From Flavobacterium beibuense F44-8 (GTDB lineage Bacteria; Bacteroidota; Bacteroidia; Flavobacteriales; Flavobacteriaceae), in NCBI RefSeq assembly GCF_000769915.1, contig NZ_JRLV01000017.1, positions 1-38,588 of the forward strand: 38,588 bases of DNA. Direction: 5' to 3'. Shown one piece after another: positions 7,674-15,604 of this stretch. The translations under genes were made by a program, and so were the position numbers. The notes beneath the pieces are model-generated. The model saw only the letters and a program-made list of their open reading frames with translations, was not told where the DNA came from and did not search any database. Position 1 is the stretch's first letter; each line of letters opens with the position of its first letter.

Positions 7674-8243
7674 TTATTTCCATTGTATGCTTTCCATTAA
7701 GGTTCGCATATCATTTTTTATGTAGTTTGCCGCAGGCATTAACGAATCATAATTAGGTTTTACGTAAAAGTATAGTGATCCGCTTATAAAATGGCTCACA
7801 CTATCCGTTACATAAAACTGAGCATTTGTAGCCGCATCCCCCCCTACCTCATAAAACATTCCGTACAGTTTTTTCTCAGGAATCATAAACGGCTGTTCCT
7901 GAATACCATCGGCCTTTATAACATGCTCATAAGTATGTTTTTGAACATCTCTTAAAAGTCTTTCCAAGTCATTGTGTATATCTTTATAAGTAAGATAAAC
8001 TGTTGCTTTCATATCAGGATAACGGATGTCCAGATTACAATCACCCTTATCAACTATGGTAGCTTTAGAATTTACTGCAAAATCTAAAGCACATGCCTTA
8101 TCATAAATCATGTAATCAGCCTCCTTATAGTCAAGCCTTAAATAAGCTTCGGGCTTAGGTACTACATCTTCTCCACATGATGTAAAAACTGCCATTGCCG
8201 GTAAAAGCACGCCTAAAGCAAAAAATCTTTTAATGGTATTCAT
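7674..8243 (-). CDS. gldD: Gliding motility lipoprotein GldD
   Basis: GldD is a lipoprotein needed for gliding motility and the type IX secretion system in Flavobacteria. The 189-residue protein has a lipobox ending in FTSC (Cys23), then the family opening KPEAYLRLDY and the core VGGDAATNAQFYVTDSVSHF with SGSLYFYVKPNYDS near residues 150-165. It is the last gene of mutY-ssb-gldE-gldD, an arrangement I know from Flavobacterium. Its ATG overlaps the gldE stop by one base (TAATG), so the two are translationally coupled. It ends right beside the terminator at 7651-7670. Confidence 0.95.
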   Translation of the reverse strand: MNTIKRFFALGVLLPAMAVFTSCGEDVVPKPEAYLRLDYKEADYMIYDKACALDFAVNSKATIVDKGDCNLDIRYPDMKATVYLTYKDIHNDLERLLRDVQKHTYEHVIKADGIQEQPFMIPEKKLYGMFYEVGGDAATNAQFYVTDSVSHFISGSLYFYVKPNYDSLMPAANYIKNDMRTLMESIQWK

Positions 8244-9529
8244 TATATAAGTGTAACCTTAATTTGTTTAATCCTTCTCTTATCAACAGATTCGATGGTA
8301 AATATATTGCCATTAAAGCTAATTTTTTGACCTTTTTTAGGAAAATTTCCCGATATCTCTAAAATAAATCCGCCCAGGGTTTCGGCTTCCCCTTTTGCAT
8401 CGTCAAACTCCTCCTCGTTAGCATCGGTAATCCTGTAAAAATCTTTCAGGCTTATCTTTCCGTCAAAAAGGTAATTATTATTATCTATTTTAGAGTATAT
8501 AATATCTTCGTCGTCAAATTCATCGCTTATATCACCTACTATCTCCTCAAGGATATCTTCCAGACTAATAAGCCCCGATGTCCCTCCGTACTCATCCACA
8601 ACAATAGCAAGGTGATTTTTCATTACCTGAAACTCCTTTAGCAAATCGTCGAGCATTTTATTTTCCGGCACAAAGAAAGCTGGTCTTATTATTTCCTGCC
8701 AGTTAAATTCATCCTTGTCGATATGCGGAATAAGATCCTTTACGAAAAGCACCCCTTCAATCTGGTCTATATTATCGTTATATACCGGAATCCTGGAAAA
8801 ACCCTTATCTATAATTTTAGGGAAAATCTCCTGAAAGGTTTCCTCTATCTCCAGTGCAAATATGTCAATACGCGGACACATTACCTGCTTTACATCGGTA
8901 TTCCCGAAAGATACAATACCCTGCAATATCTTCTGTTCCTCCTGTGTGGCATCGCCATAATCGGTAAGCTCTAATGCCTGCGAAAGCTGATCGACAGAGA
9001 AGTTGGTCTTTTTATTACCAAACCTCTTGTTAAGTGCCAGTGTCACTTCTCGCATAGGCACACTTATGGGAGACAGTAGTATATTAAGTAAGTATAAAGG
9101 ATAAGCAATACTTTGGGAAAAACGGACGCTGTTTCTGGAAGCATACAGTTTAGGCATTACCTCACCAAACAAAAGCATGCAAAAGGTTACTAACAGTATT
9201 TCCAGCCCAAACTTCAGCAAGGGTGAAATAACATTAGAGAACAAGTTAGACGACAACCTGAAGAACAGGATAATCACTGCCAGATTAAACATGTTGTTTG
9301 TAATAACTATGGTAGCCAGTAACTTTTTAGGCTTATCAAGCAAGGTAGAGAGAAGCTTCCCTTTCTTAGGATTCTCTTCATTGATCTTATCAAGATCGTT
9401 TGGTGTTAACGAAAAAATGGCTACTTCTGTTCCCGACATGTAAGCGGAACATATTAGCAGGATAAGTATCCCTGCTACACCTATTAAAAGGTTATAATCT
9501 TGAAAGTAACTCGAGGGGTCAGGATCCAA
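8243..9529 (-). CDS. gldE: Gliding motility-associated membrane protein GldE (CNNM/CBS/CorC domains)
   Basis: 428 residues. An N-terminal DUF21/CNNM membrane domain with about four helices (first one VAGILILLICSAYMSGTEVAI) is followed by a pair of CBS domains around residues 205-330 (MCPRIDIFALE, VDEYGGTSGLISLEDILEEIVGDI split across the second) and a CorC/HlyC-type C-terminal domain (GETLGGFILE-like, near 385). Family members include metal-ion (Mg/Co) transporters; in Flavobacterium GldE is linked to GldD and gliding. Paired here with gldD at a TAATG overlap and 23 nt after ssb. The acidic EGVLFVKDLIP is typical of the hemolysin/CorC group. Confidence 0.94.
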   Translation of the reverse strand: MDPDPSSYFQDYNLLIGVAGILILLICSAYMSGTEVAIFSLTPNDLDKINEENPKKGKLLSTLLDKPKKLLATIVITNNMFNLAVIILFFRLSSNLFSNVISPLLKFGLEILLVTFCMLLFGEVMPKLYASRNSVRFSQSIAYPLYLLNILLSPISVPMREVTLALNKRFGNKKTNFSVDQLSQALELTDYGDATQEEQKILQGIVSFGNTDVKQVMCPRIDIFALEIEETFQEIFPKIIDKGFSRIPVYNDNIDQIEGVLFVKDLIPHIDKDEFNWQEIIRPAFFVPENKMLDDLLKEFQVMKNHLAIVVDEYGGTSGLISLEDILEEIVGDISDEFDDEDIIYSKIDNNNYLFDGKISLKDFYRITDANEEEFDDAKGEAETLGGFILEISGNFPKKGQKISFNGNIFTIESVDKRRIKQIKVTLI

Positions 9530-9552
9530 AATAATACAAATTAGTTAAACAA

Positions 9553-10026
9553 TCAGAACGGAAGATCATCATCAGGCGCCGGTACATTTTGCGATGCCGG
9601 GTTAGCATCCCTTGCAGGTTCGCCACCCTGTGTGTTACCATAGTTAGACTTAGCCGGTGCATTACCACCACCGTTGCCTTCAATATCCTTTTTTGTAGTT
9701 AAAAAGGTAAACTCGGTAACCTGAATTTCCGTTGTATACTTAGTGCTGCCGTCTTCAGCCTGCCATTGACGTGACTTAATACGGCCCTCAATATAAATTT
9801 TATCTCCTTTGGTGAGGTATTTTTCGCAAATCTCTGCCGCTTTATTCCTTACCACAAGGTTGTGCCATTCGGTAGAAGTAATTTTCTCGTTAGTCTGTTT
9901 GTTTATATACACCTCGTTTGTAGCAAGAGGAAATCTGCCTATGCAATTACCCCCCTCAAAATAATGCAGTTTTACATCATCTCCCAAGTGTCCTATAAGC
10001 ATAACTTTATTTAACGTTCCGTTCAT
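9553..10026 (-). CDS. ssb: Single-stranded DNA-binding protein
   Basis: 157 residues. An OB fold covers residues 1-110: MNGTLNKVMLIGHLGDDVKL, then TEWHNLVV and GDKIYIEGRIKSRQWQ, the classic SSB signature. A Gly/Asn/Pro-rich flexible linker follows and the protein ends in DDDLPF, the acidic tip that recruits DNA repair and replication partners. Located in the mutY-ssb-gldE-gldD operon, 41 nt after mutY. A second, replication-associated SSB may exist elsewhere in the genome. Confidence 0.96.
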   Translation of the reverse strand: MNGTLNKVMLIGHLGDDVKLHYFEGGNCIGRFPLATNEVYINKQTNEKITSTEWHNLVVRNKAAEICEKYLTKGDKIYIEGRIKSRQWQAEDGSTKYTTEIQVTEFTFLTTKKDIEGNGGGNAPAKSNYGNTQGGEPARDANPASQNVPAPDDDLPF

Positions 10027-10067
10027 GGCTTTTACTGTGTTTACTCAAAAATACTAAAAATTAGTTA

Positions 10068-11108
10068 CTATACCCAATGCTTATCTATAAAATTATGGAT
10101 AACCACAGGGACAGGCAGACCTCTCAGTTCATCATGAGAAAGTGCGTTTTTTACTACACTATTGGTTTTCACCTCCCAAAACCTGATATACAGGTGCTGG
10201 TGTGAAAGTTTATGAATCACATTTACAGGCGTAAGTAATTTTATATCGGCTACCGGAAAATCAAATCCGGGAAAAGTATTTATTAATTGTATTGTTTCCT
10301 TTTCAGGCACTTCGGTTACCGTTTCCAGTAGCGGAAATTCATATAAATTATGCCATATCCCTTTTGCAGTACGTTTTTGCATAACCGAATTACCGTTAGC
10401 ATCTTGAACTATAAGATAATTAAAGTAGCGATTGGTAACTTTTGTCTTTTTAAGCTTTACAGGCAACTCACTTACCCTGCCCGTAGCATAAGCTACACAA
10501 TTAGTATTAAAAATACAACTGGAACAATCAGGACTCTTAGGCACACATTGCAGGGCACCAAATTCCATAATTGCCTGATTAAAGTCGGCAGCATTATCTT
10601 TAGGCAACTGGGAACCGGCAAGCTCCCTGAATTCGACTTTCGCCTGAGTGGAAGAAATATCGGTATCCACACCAAAATAGCGCGACAACACTCTGTACAC
10701 ATTACCATCTACCACTGGCACAGGTTCGCCATATGATATAGAGGCAATAGCCGCAGCGGTATAGTCGCCTACACCCTTTAGTTTTAAAAGCTCCTTATAG
10801 GTAGCAGGAAATTTTCCGTCAAGGTTATAAGCCACGTGTTTAGCAGTAGCATGCAGGTTACGGGCACGGGAATAATAGCCAAGTCCCTGCCATAGTTTAA
10901 GCACTTTTTCTTCGGGAGCATTTGCCAGATCAAACACGGTTGGAAAAGCTTCGGTAAAGCTTAAAAAGTAGGGTAATCCCTGAGCCACCCGCGTTTGCTG
11001 AAGCATAATTTCTGACAGCCATATAAAATAAGGATTGTCAGTTTTTCGCCACGGCAAATCGCGCTTATTTTGTAAATACCACTGAATTAGAGACTTATAA
11101 AAAACCAT
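10068..11108 (-). CDS. mutY: A/G-specific adenine glycosylase MutY
   Basis: Base-excision repair enzyme that removes A mispaired with 8-oxoG. 346 residues, with the N-terminal motif LPWRK and catalytic Glu33 in WLSEIMLQQTRV, a helix-hairpin-helix LKGVGDYTAAA at 109-119 and catalytic Asp134 in VPVVDGNVYRV. The four iron-sulfur cysteines are at 188, 195, 198 and 204 (C-x6-C-x2-C-x5-C). The C-terminal third is the NUDIX-like 8-oxoG recognition domain (GIWHNLYEFPLLE). It is first in a minus-strand operon and has a -7 box 17 nt upstream. Confidence 0.97.
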   Translation of the reverse strand: MVFYKSLIQWYLQNKRDLPWRKTDNPYFIWLSEIMLQQTRVAQGLPYFLSFTEAFPTVFDLANAPEEKVLKLWQGLGYYSRARNLHATAKHVAYNLDGKFPATYKELLKLKGVGDYTAAAIASISYGEPVPVVDGNVYRVLSRYFGVDTDISSTQAKVEFRELAGSQLPKDNAADFNQAIMEFGALQCVPKSPDCSSCIFNTNCVAYATGRVSELPVKLKKTKVTNRYFNYLIVQDANGNSVMQKRTAKGIWHNLYEFPLLETVTEVPEKETIQLINTFPGFDFPVADIKLLTPVNVIHKLSHQHLYIRFWEVKTNSVVKNALSHDELRGLPVPVVIHNFIDKHWV

Positions 11109-11125
11109 TATTACTTATTAGCCAA

Positions 11126-11133
11126 CAAAAGTA
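11126..11133 (-). promoter_or_regulatory. -7 box TACTTTTG for the mutY-ssb-gldE-gldD operon
   Basis: TAnnTTTG match on the minus strand, 17 nt upstream of the mutY ATG. This predicts a very short leader of about 12 nt. Confidence 0.5.
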
Positions 11134-11167
11134 AAAGTTTATGTTATTAAATTTTAATACATTAACA

Positions 11168-11211
11168 TTGAATAATTGTTTTTTTAATTCATATATTTGC
11201 AAACTCAAAAA
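11168..11211 (+). promoter_or_regulatory. HU-gene promoter (TTG-N21-TATATTTG) and conserved start region
   Basis: TTG at 11168-11170, a 21-nt spacer and TATATTTG at 11192-11199 match the Bacteroidota consensus. The box plus the next 12 nt (through 11211) are the same as in the rplU promoter. Confidence 0.8.
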
Positions 11212-11255
11212 TTTGGACAAGTAAAATATCTAAATACTTATAAATAAGAATAAAA

Positions 11256-11552
11256 ATGACGAAAGCAGACATCGTAGCGAAAATCTCGGAAAAACTGGGT
11301 CTTGAAAAAGGTGATGTACAAGCAACAGTTGAGTCTTTTATGGAAGAAGTAAAAAACTCCCTGGAAACCGGAGATAATGTTTATCTAAGAGGTTTCGGTA
11401 GCTTTATTATTAAAACCCGTGCCGAGAAAACCGGTAGAAACATTTCTAAAAACACTACCATTAAAATCCCTGCACATAACATTCCGGCATTTAAACCAGC
11501 AAAAATATTCATTGACGGAGTAAAAATGAATACTGAAGTCAAAGTAAACTAA
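11256..11552 (+). CDS. HU/IHF-family DNA-binding protein
   Basis: 98-residue nucleoid protein that bends and compacts DNA as a dimer. It begins MTKADIVAKISEKLGLEKGD, has the conserved GDNVYLRGFGSFIIKTR core and a beta-arm ending FKPAKIF. The arm sequence KTTR is replaced by GRNISKNTTIKIPAHNIPAFKP, the typical Bacteroidota form with the Pro that intercalates DNA. Promoter at 11168-11199, leader of about 50 nt. It is followed 25 nt later by a 30-residue basic protein gene in the same transcript. Confidence 0.95.
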   Translation: MTKADIVAKISEKLGLEKGDVQATVESFMEEVKNSLETGDNVYLRGFGSFIIKTRAEKTGRNISKNTTIKIPAHNIPAFKPAKIFIDGVKMNTEVKVN

Positions 11553-11577
11553 TTATTAATCACTAAACCTTAACACT

Positions 11578-11670
11578 ATGCCAAGTGGTAAAAAAAGAAA
11601 AAGACATAAGGTAGCGACTCACAAACGTAAAAAGAGAGCGAGAGCTAACCGTCACAAAAAGAAAAAGTAG
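11578..11670 (+). CDS. 30-residue highly basic microprotein downstream of HU
   Basis: ATG at 11578 to TAG at 11670 encodes 30 residues starting MPSGKKRKRHKVATHKRK and ending HKKKK. Seventeen of 30 residues are Lys or Arg and three are His; there are no acidic residues. It is too short for most gene finders, but it sits 25 nt after HU in the same operon and ends exactly at a terminator hairpin whose stem includes the stop codon. Similar very small MPSGKKRKRHK-type proteins are, to my recollection, present across Bacteroidota, so I consider it real. The composition suggests binding to rRNA or DNA; a small ribosomal protein or nucleoid cofactor is the best guess, and I cannot decide between them. 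Confidence 0.75.
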   Translation: MPSGKKRKRHKVATHKRKKRARANRHKKKK

Positions 11671-11693
11671 TTTAATACTACTTTTTCTTTTTT
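11661..11693 (+). terminator. Terminator overlapping the microprotein stop codon
   Basis: GAAAAAGTAGT (11661-11671), loop TTAAT and ACTACTTTTTC (11677-11687), followed by TTTTTT. The TAG stop of the microprotein lies in the left arm. Confidence 0.85.
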
Positions 11694-11857
11694 AAGAATT
11701 AAGTTCATTGATATTGGCTTTACATAAAACTTTAAGGTACAACACGATAGACTCTAAACCTCGTTTAAAATCTGTTTTTAGCCTAAATTTTTAAAAAGCC
11801 GCCGGGTAATTTATACCTGTAAAAAAATTATTGTTTAATCCATCTGTATAGAGATTG

Positions 11858-11928
11858 GTTGATGATTGACAGTTGATAGTTGATGGCATTATAACTATGC
11901 CAACAACCAATAACCGACAACCGACAGC
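11858..11928. repeat. GTTGA-rich imperfect inverted repeat in the rng leader
   Basis: Two 32-nt arms (11858-11889 and 11897-11928) separated by 7 nt pair at 22 of 32 positions without gaps; the innermost 5 bp (GGCAT/ATGCC) are perfect. Each arm is made of near-repeats of GTTGA with a 7-8 nt period. It lies 19 nt before the likely rng start and could be a dispersed genomic repeat or an mRNA hairpin. Confidence 0.7.
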
Positions 11929-11947
11929 TAAAGCCATGCGGATAAAA

Positions 11948-13504
11948 ATGTACAGTGTGAACAAGGAATTAATTATCAGATCCAGTTCAGAAGCCGTAGA
12001 TTTTGCCTTATTAAAAGATGGAAAACTAATTGAATTACACAAGGAACAGGAAGATAAAAACAAGTTTTCTGTTGGCGATATATTTATAGCCAAAATAAGA
12101 AAACCGGTTGCCGGCCTTAATGCCGCCTTTGTAAATGTAGGCTTTGAAAAAGATGCCTTTTTACATTATCATGACCTGGGGCCTAATTTGCCCTCCCTGT
12201 TAAAATTCATAAAACTTGTAAGCGCAGGTAAAATAAAAGATTTCACCCTTAAAAACTTCCCTTTTGAAAAAGAGATCGACAAAGACGGAGCCATTACAGA
12301 TGTATTGAGCGCCAATCAGTCGGTTTTGGTTCAGGTAGTTAAAGAACCCATATCTACAAAAGGCCCAAGGATAAGCTCAGAGCTTTCACTGGCCGGAAGA
12401 TATGTAGTACTGGTTCCTTTCTCAGACAGGGTTTCAATTTCACAGAAAATTGACTCTAAAGAAGAAAAAGACCGATTAAAAAGACTGGTTCTGTCTATCA
12501 AACCAAAAGGTTTTGGTGTTATTGTGAGAACAGTAGCCGAAGGCAAAAAAGTAGCCGAACTGGATAAAGATTTACAAAACTTGCATGACAAATGGATTGC
12601 AATGTGTAAACGTATCCCTACAGCCCACCACCCTTCTAAAGTTTTGGGCGAAGTAAACAAGGTTTCCTCTATGCTAAGGGACATATTCAACGATACCTTT
12701 ACCGGTATTCATGTTGATGATGAGGACCTATTTTATCAAACAAAGGACTATCTGCAGGAGATAGCTCCTCAAAAAGCGAATATCGTTAAGCTATACCAAA
12801 ACAGGGATTTGCCACTGTTTGAAAAATACAGTATTGAAAGGCAAATTAAAACTTCATTTGGAAAAACCGTTTCCATGAGCAAAGGTGCCTACCTGATTAT
12901 TGAGCATACCGAAGCACTGCACGTTATAGACGTGAACAGCGGTAACCGCTCTAACAAGGCACAAAGCCAGGAAGACACAGCACTTGAAGTAAACCTGATT
13001 GCTGCCGCAGAGATTGCAAGGCAGCTACGATTAAGGGATATGGGCGGGATTATAGTTGTCGATTTTATAGACATGTCTAATCCTGATAACCGAAAAACCC
13101 TTTACGATTTCCTTAAACAGGAAATGAGCGACGATAAAGCCAAACACAAGATCCTGCCTCCTAGTAAATTTGGGCTTATCCAAATTACAAGGCAACGCGT
13201 AAGGCCAGAGGTTAATATTAAAACCAGAGAAGAAGACCCTAACAAGGTTGCCGGAGAAATTGAAGCTCCTATACTGGTTGTAGACCGTATTACGGCCGAA
13301 TTAGAAAGAATTGTTAAAAGCCATAAAAAAATAGTGCTTAACGCACACCCTTTTGTGGCAGCATACCTTACCAAAGGTTTTCCATCTATACGTTCAAAAT
13401 GGTTTTTTGAACATAAAAAATGGGTGAAAATCATACCACGTGACGCTTACACGTATTTAGAATACCACTTTTTTGATAGCAAAGGAAACGCTATCAGCGA
13501 ATAA
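11948..13504 (+). CDS. rng: Ribonuclease G/E family endoribonuclease
   Basis: 518 residues from ATG 11948 (a GTG at 11957 gives the alternative VNKELIIRSSSEAVDF). Single-strand-specific 5'-end-dependent endoribonuclease for rRNA processing and mRNA decay. An S1 domain starts around residue 40 (VGDIFIAKIRKPVAGLNAAFVNVG in part); catalytic metal-binding aspartates are Asp328 (HVIDVNSGNRS) and Asp372 (IIVVDFIDM), spaced 44 apart as in RNase E/G. The zinc-link CPxC motif used for dimer contacts is missing; the whole protein has one cysteine (Cys220). The longer frame from 11873 runs through the GTTGA inverted repeat and has no family similarity there. Ends at the hairpin 13511-13546. Confidence 0.94.
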   Translation: MYSVNKELIIRSSSEAVDFALLKDGKLIELHKEQEDKNKFSVGDIFIAKIRKPVAGLNAAFVNVGFEKDAFLHYHDLGPNLPSLLKFIKLVSAGKIKDFTLKNFPFEKEIDKDGAITDVLSANQSVLVQVVKEPISTKGPRISSELSLAGRYVVLVPFSDRVSISQKIDSKEEKDRLKRLVLSIKPKGFGVIVRTVAEGKKVAELDKDLQNLHDKWIAMCKRIPTAHHPSKVLGEVNKVSSMLRDIFNDTFTGIHVDDEDLFYQTKDYLQEIAPQKANIVKLYQNRDLPLFEKYSIERQIKTSFGKTVSMSKGAYLIIEHTEALHVIDVNSGNRSNKAQSQEDTALEVNLIAAAEIARQLRLRDMGGIIVVDFIDMSNPDNRKTLYDFLKQEMSDDKAKHKILPPSKFGLIQITRQRVRPEVNIKTREEDPNKVAGEIEAPILVVDRITAELERIVKSHKKIVLNAHPFVAAYLTKGFPSIRSKWFFEHKKWVKIIPRDAYTYLEYHFFDSKGNAISE

Positions 13505-13510
13505 AGTTTT

Positions 13511-13546
13511 AAAAACCGTTTCAATTTTTTTTGGAACGGTTTTTTT
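13511..13546 (+). terminator. rng terminator
   Basis: AAAAACCGTTTC, a T-rich loop of about 10 nt and GGAACGGTTTTTTT. It begins 7 nt after the rng stop. Confidence 0.88.
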
Positions 13547-13578
13547 TGTTTTTATATTTAGTGTATTCCAATCAAACC

Positions 13579-14061
13579 ATGAAACCACAAATTAAATATA
13601 TCGAACTAAAATCGGGCTATAGCGACAATGGTCCCGCATGGATAGGGCTTGTTACTTTTTCAAAAACCGGACGTACCGTATATTTTAACGGAAAGGCTTT
13701 TAAAAGTCTAAAGGCTAAGGGTATAAGCGGTAATCACTATGATTTGGAAACCGGAGAGGAGTACCTCACCATTATTAACCGCGATGAGTTAAACCTCTCA
13801 AAATATACTATTACAGAAGTCATTACAAACGATATTAAAGAGCAGGCTTACCTTGTTGAAAACGAACAGGAGGAAGAAGAAACATTTACCCGTGAAATGC
13901 TTTTCAAAAACCCAAAGGAGCTTTCAAACTCAGAATTAAAGTCCGGCATAGATTATTTAAAAGAAAAGGAAACTGTAATTAAATACAACAAGGCAAGAAG
14001 AGGTTACAAAGAAACAAGAATAACATTTGAAGAGGAACTCACCAAAAGAATGAGGCAATAA
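13579..14061 (+). CDS. Conserved hypothetical protein
   Basis: 160 residues from ATG 13579 (MKPQIKYIELKSGYSDNGPAW). An upstream ATG at 13531 in the same frame lies inside the rng terminator, so it is not used. The N-terminal half resembles a small beta-rich protein family common in Flavobacteria (PAWIGLVTFSKTGRTVYFNGKAF, GISGNHYDLETGEEY), which some annotations label wrongly as a Dxs-like enzyme; that remark is from memory. The C-terminal half is charged and helical (EQEEEETFTREMLF, SGIDYLKEKETVIKYNKARR). No catalytic motif is evident and no signal peptide is present, so it is probably cytoplasmic. Confidence 0.75.
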   Translation: MKPQIKYIELKSGYSDNGPAWIGLVTFSKTGRTVYFNGKAFKSLKAKGISGNHYDLETGEEYLTIINRDELNLSKYTITEVITNDIKEQAYLVENEQEEEETFTREMLFKNPKELSNSELKSGIDYLKEKETVIKYNKARRGYKETRITFEEELTKRMRQ

Positions 14062-14153
14062 TCTCCGTCAAAATGTATCATACTACCCCACTTTTGTAAA
14101 TCTTAAGATATATCACCTGTAATATTTAAAGCAGGAATATTGCTTAACTATAA

Positions 14154-14612
14154 TTATTCGGCAGTCTCAACACCTATACCAAGAGCAATTACATTAGGCA
14201 AATAAGGCAGATTTGTTGTATTGGAAATAGTTATTGTATAATCCCCTTTGGCAAGGGTAAAATTTTCTTTTACGGTTTGTTCCAAATCACAAACATCTCC
14301 AATACATTCCGAATAACTCTTACCATTCCCGTCTGTTAACAATAAATCGGTCTTAATAATTTCTTCACTTCCGTCTGCTTTTTTAAAAGTAATCTCGACA
14401 GGAACCTTATCATATCCCGGTTCATGTACATGGGAAAACAGTATTTCAAGATTTGCCTTATCCACATCTTCATTAATTTGGAAAGAAAAACTTTTAGTAT
14501 CGTTTTTTTCCCATCGGTTATTGTCAAAATCTTTTATGGTTTCACTAAATATTCCAAATTGGGTACACGAAGTTAGGATAAGTAGTGATAGCAGTAAAAA
14601 CAGTTTTTTCAT
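14154..14612 (-). CDS. Lipoprotein, distantly GldH-like
   Basis: 152 residues with a lipobox LLILTSC (Cys16). The rest is a beta-sandwich-type sequence: FDNNRWEKNDTKSFSFQI, VPVEITFKKADGSEEI, TLAKGDYTITISN and VIALGIGVE. The order of motifs (a W followed by K-D-S-type strand, then a mid-domain with a two-Cys loop, then G-Y-x-x-x-I) recalls the GldH gliding lipoprotein, but similarity is weak and this is inference only. Cys pair SECIGDVC may form a disulfide. It lies 57 nt after the AraC regulator on the same strand, so the two may be co-transcribed. Confidence 0.7.
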   Translation of the reverse strand: MKKLFLLLSLLILTSCTQFGIFSETIKDFDNNRWEKNDTKSFSFQINEDVDKANLEILFSHVHEPGYDKVPVEITFKKADGSEEIIKTDLLLTDGNGKSYSECIGDVCDLEQTVKENFTLAKGDYTITISNTTNLPYLPNVIALGIGVETAE

Positions 14613-14669
14613 AGTGAGTTATGGTTTGTATAGTGTTTCAATATACATAATTTTCCATAAACCCAATCC

Positions 14670-15542
14670 TTATTCTATAACCGATTTAAGTTCCTTTCTG
14701 TACTGCGAAGCACTCTTTCCCGTAAACTCCTTAAAGGCTTTATTAAAATGACTGAAATTATTAAATCCGCTTTCGTAGCATACCTCGGTTATCCCAATGG
14801 GTTTTTCTGCGAGTAATTTAGAAGCGTGTACCACACGGTATTCGTTCACAAAGCGTGTAAATGTTTTATTAGTTATCTTTTTAAAGTATCGGCAAAAAGA
14901 AGGTACGGTCATACTCACCTTATCGGCTACCTCCTCCAGCGGAATCTGTTCCTTAAAATGATCTTTCACATAATTAAAAACAGTATTTAAGCGATTATTA
15001 TCCTGCACCTGCATTTCCATAGTAAGCCCCTGTGCATTTAGCACTTTAAAATCAGATGCCATTTCCAGATCATTCAATATATCAAGCAGGGCAAGCAATC
15101 GTTTAAAATAAGGCATATCATTAAGCTCCTCTATTTTCTCCCCCAGTCTTGCTTTGGTTTCCTCGCCAAAAGCCAGTCCGGTTTTCGCTCTTTCAAAAAG
15201 ATGCTGAATGTTTTTCATTTCGGGTATACCTAAAAACCCCTGTCCTAAAAAATCTGGCTTCATTTGTATTACCGTTTCATTCCTGTTTCCGGTAGTACTG
15301 TCGGTAAACCCACAGTGTGGCAGGTTACTACCAATGAGTATAAGGTCGCCATCAGTATAATAGGATAAATGCGTACCTATTTGCCGTTTACCCGAACCGC
15401 CGTTTACAAACACCAGCTCTATTTCAGGATGGTAATGCCAAACATGTGCTTTTACATTTGCACTCTGTACATACTGCGAGTAATAAAACGAACTGCCGAA
15501 AGCAGGTTCAATTACCTCAAAAGTAGCCTTTAGTGATTTCAT
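14670..15542 (-). CDS. AraC-family transcriptional regulator
   Basis: 290 residues. The N-terminal 130 residues form a cupin-like sensor domain (HVWHYHPEIELVFVNGGSG, GDLILIGSNLPHCGF), with His residues of the kind that bind small ligands. The C-terminal 100 residues hold two helix-turn-helices: IPLEEVADKVSMTVPSFCRYFKKITNKTF and ITEVCYESGFNNFSHFNKAFKEFTGKSASQYRK, read in parts. The target is not known; the nearest candidates are the divergent secreted protein gene and the downstream lipoprotein. Promoter on the minus strand at 15565-15598, with a perfect palindrome just upstream. Confidence 0.95.
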   Translation of the reverse strand: MKSLKATFEVIEPAFGSSFYYSQYVQSANVKAHVWHYHPEIELVFVNGGSGKRQIGTHLSYYTDGDLILIGSNLPHCGFTDSTTGNRNETVIQMKPDFLGQGFLGIPEMKNIQHLFERAKTGLAFGEETKARLGEKIEELNDMPYFKRLLALLDILNDLEMASDFKVLNAQGLTMEMQVQDNNRLNTVFNYVKDHFKEQIPLEEVADKVSMTVPSFCRYFKKITNKTFTRFVNEYRVVHASKLLAEKPIGITEVCYESGFNNFSHFNKAFKEFTGKSASQYRKELKSVIE

Positions 15543-15564
15543 GTTTTCGATTTTTTAGACTTCA

Positions 15565-15598
15565 CAAAATTACCTAAAAATTACACATATTTACCAAA
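15565..15598 (-). promoter_or_regulatory. Promoter of the AraC-type gene (TTTG-N22-TAATTTTG)
   Basis: TAATTTTG at 15565-15572 with TTTG 22 nt upstream (15595-15598, minus strand). It gives a leader of about 18 nt. Confidence 0.6.
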
Positions 15599-15604
15599 AT
15601 TAAC

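Noticed and set aside
11873..11947. Longer N-terminal extension for rng from ATG 11873
   Set aside because: It translates the GTTGA inverted repeat, shows no family similarity, and the conserved protein starts at or near 11948.
13531..13578. Upstream start for the hypothetical gene at 13579
   Set aside because: It lies in the rng terminator hairpin and T-run; family similarity starts at MKPQIKYIE.
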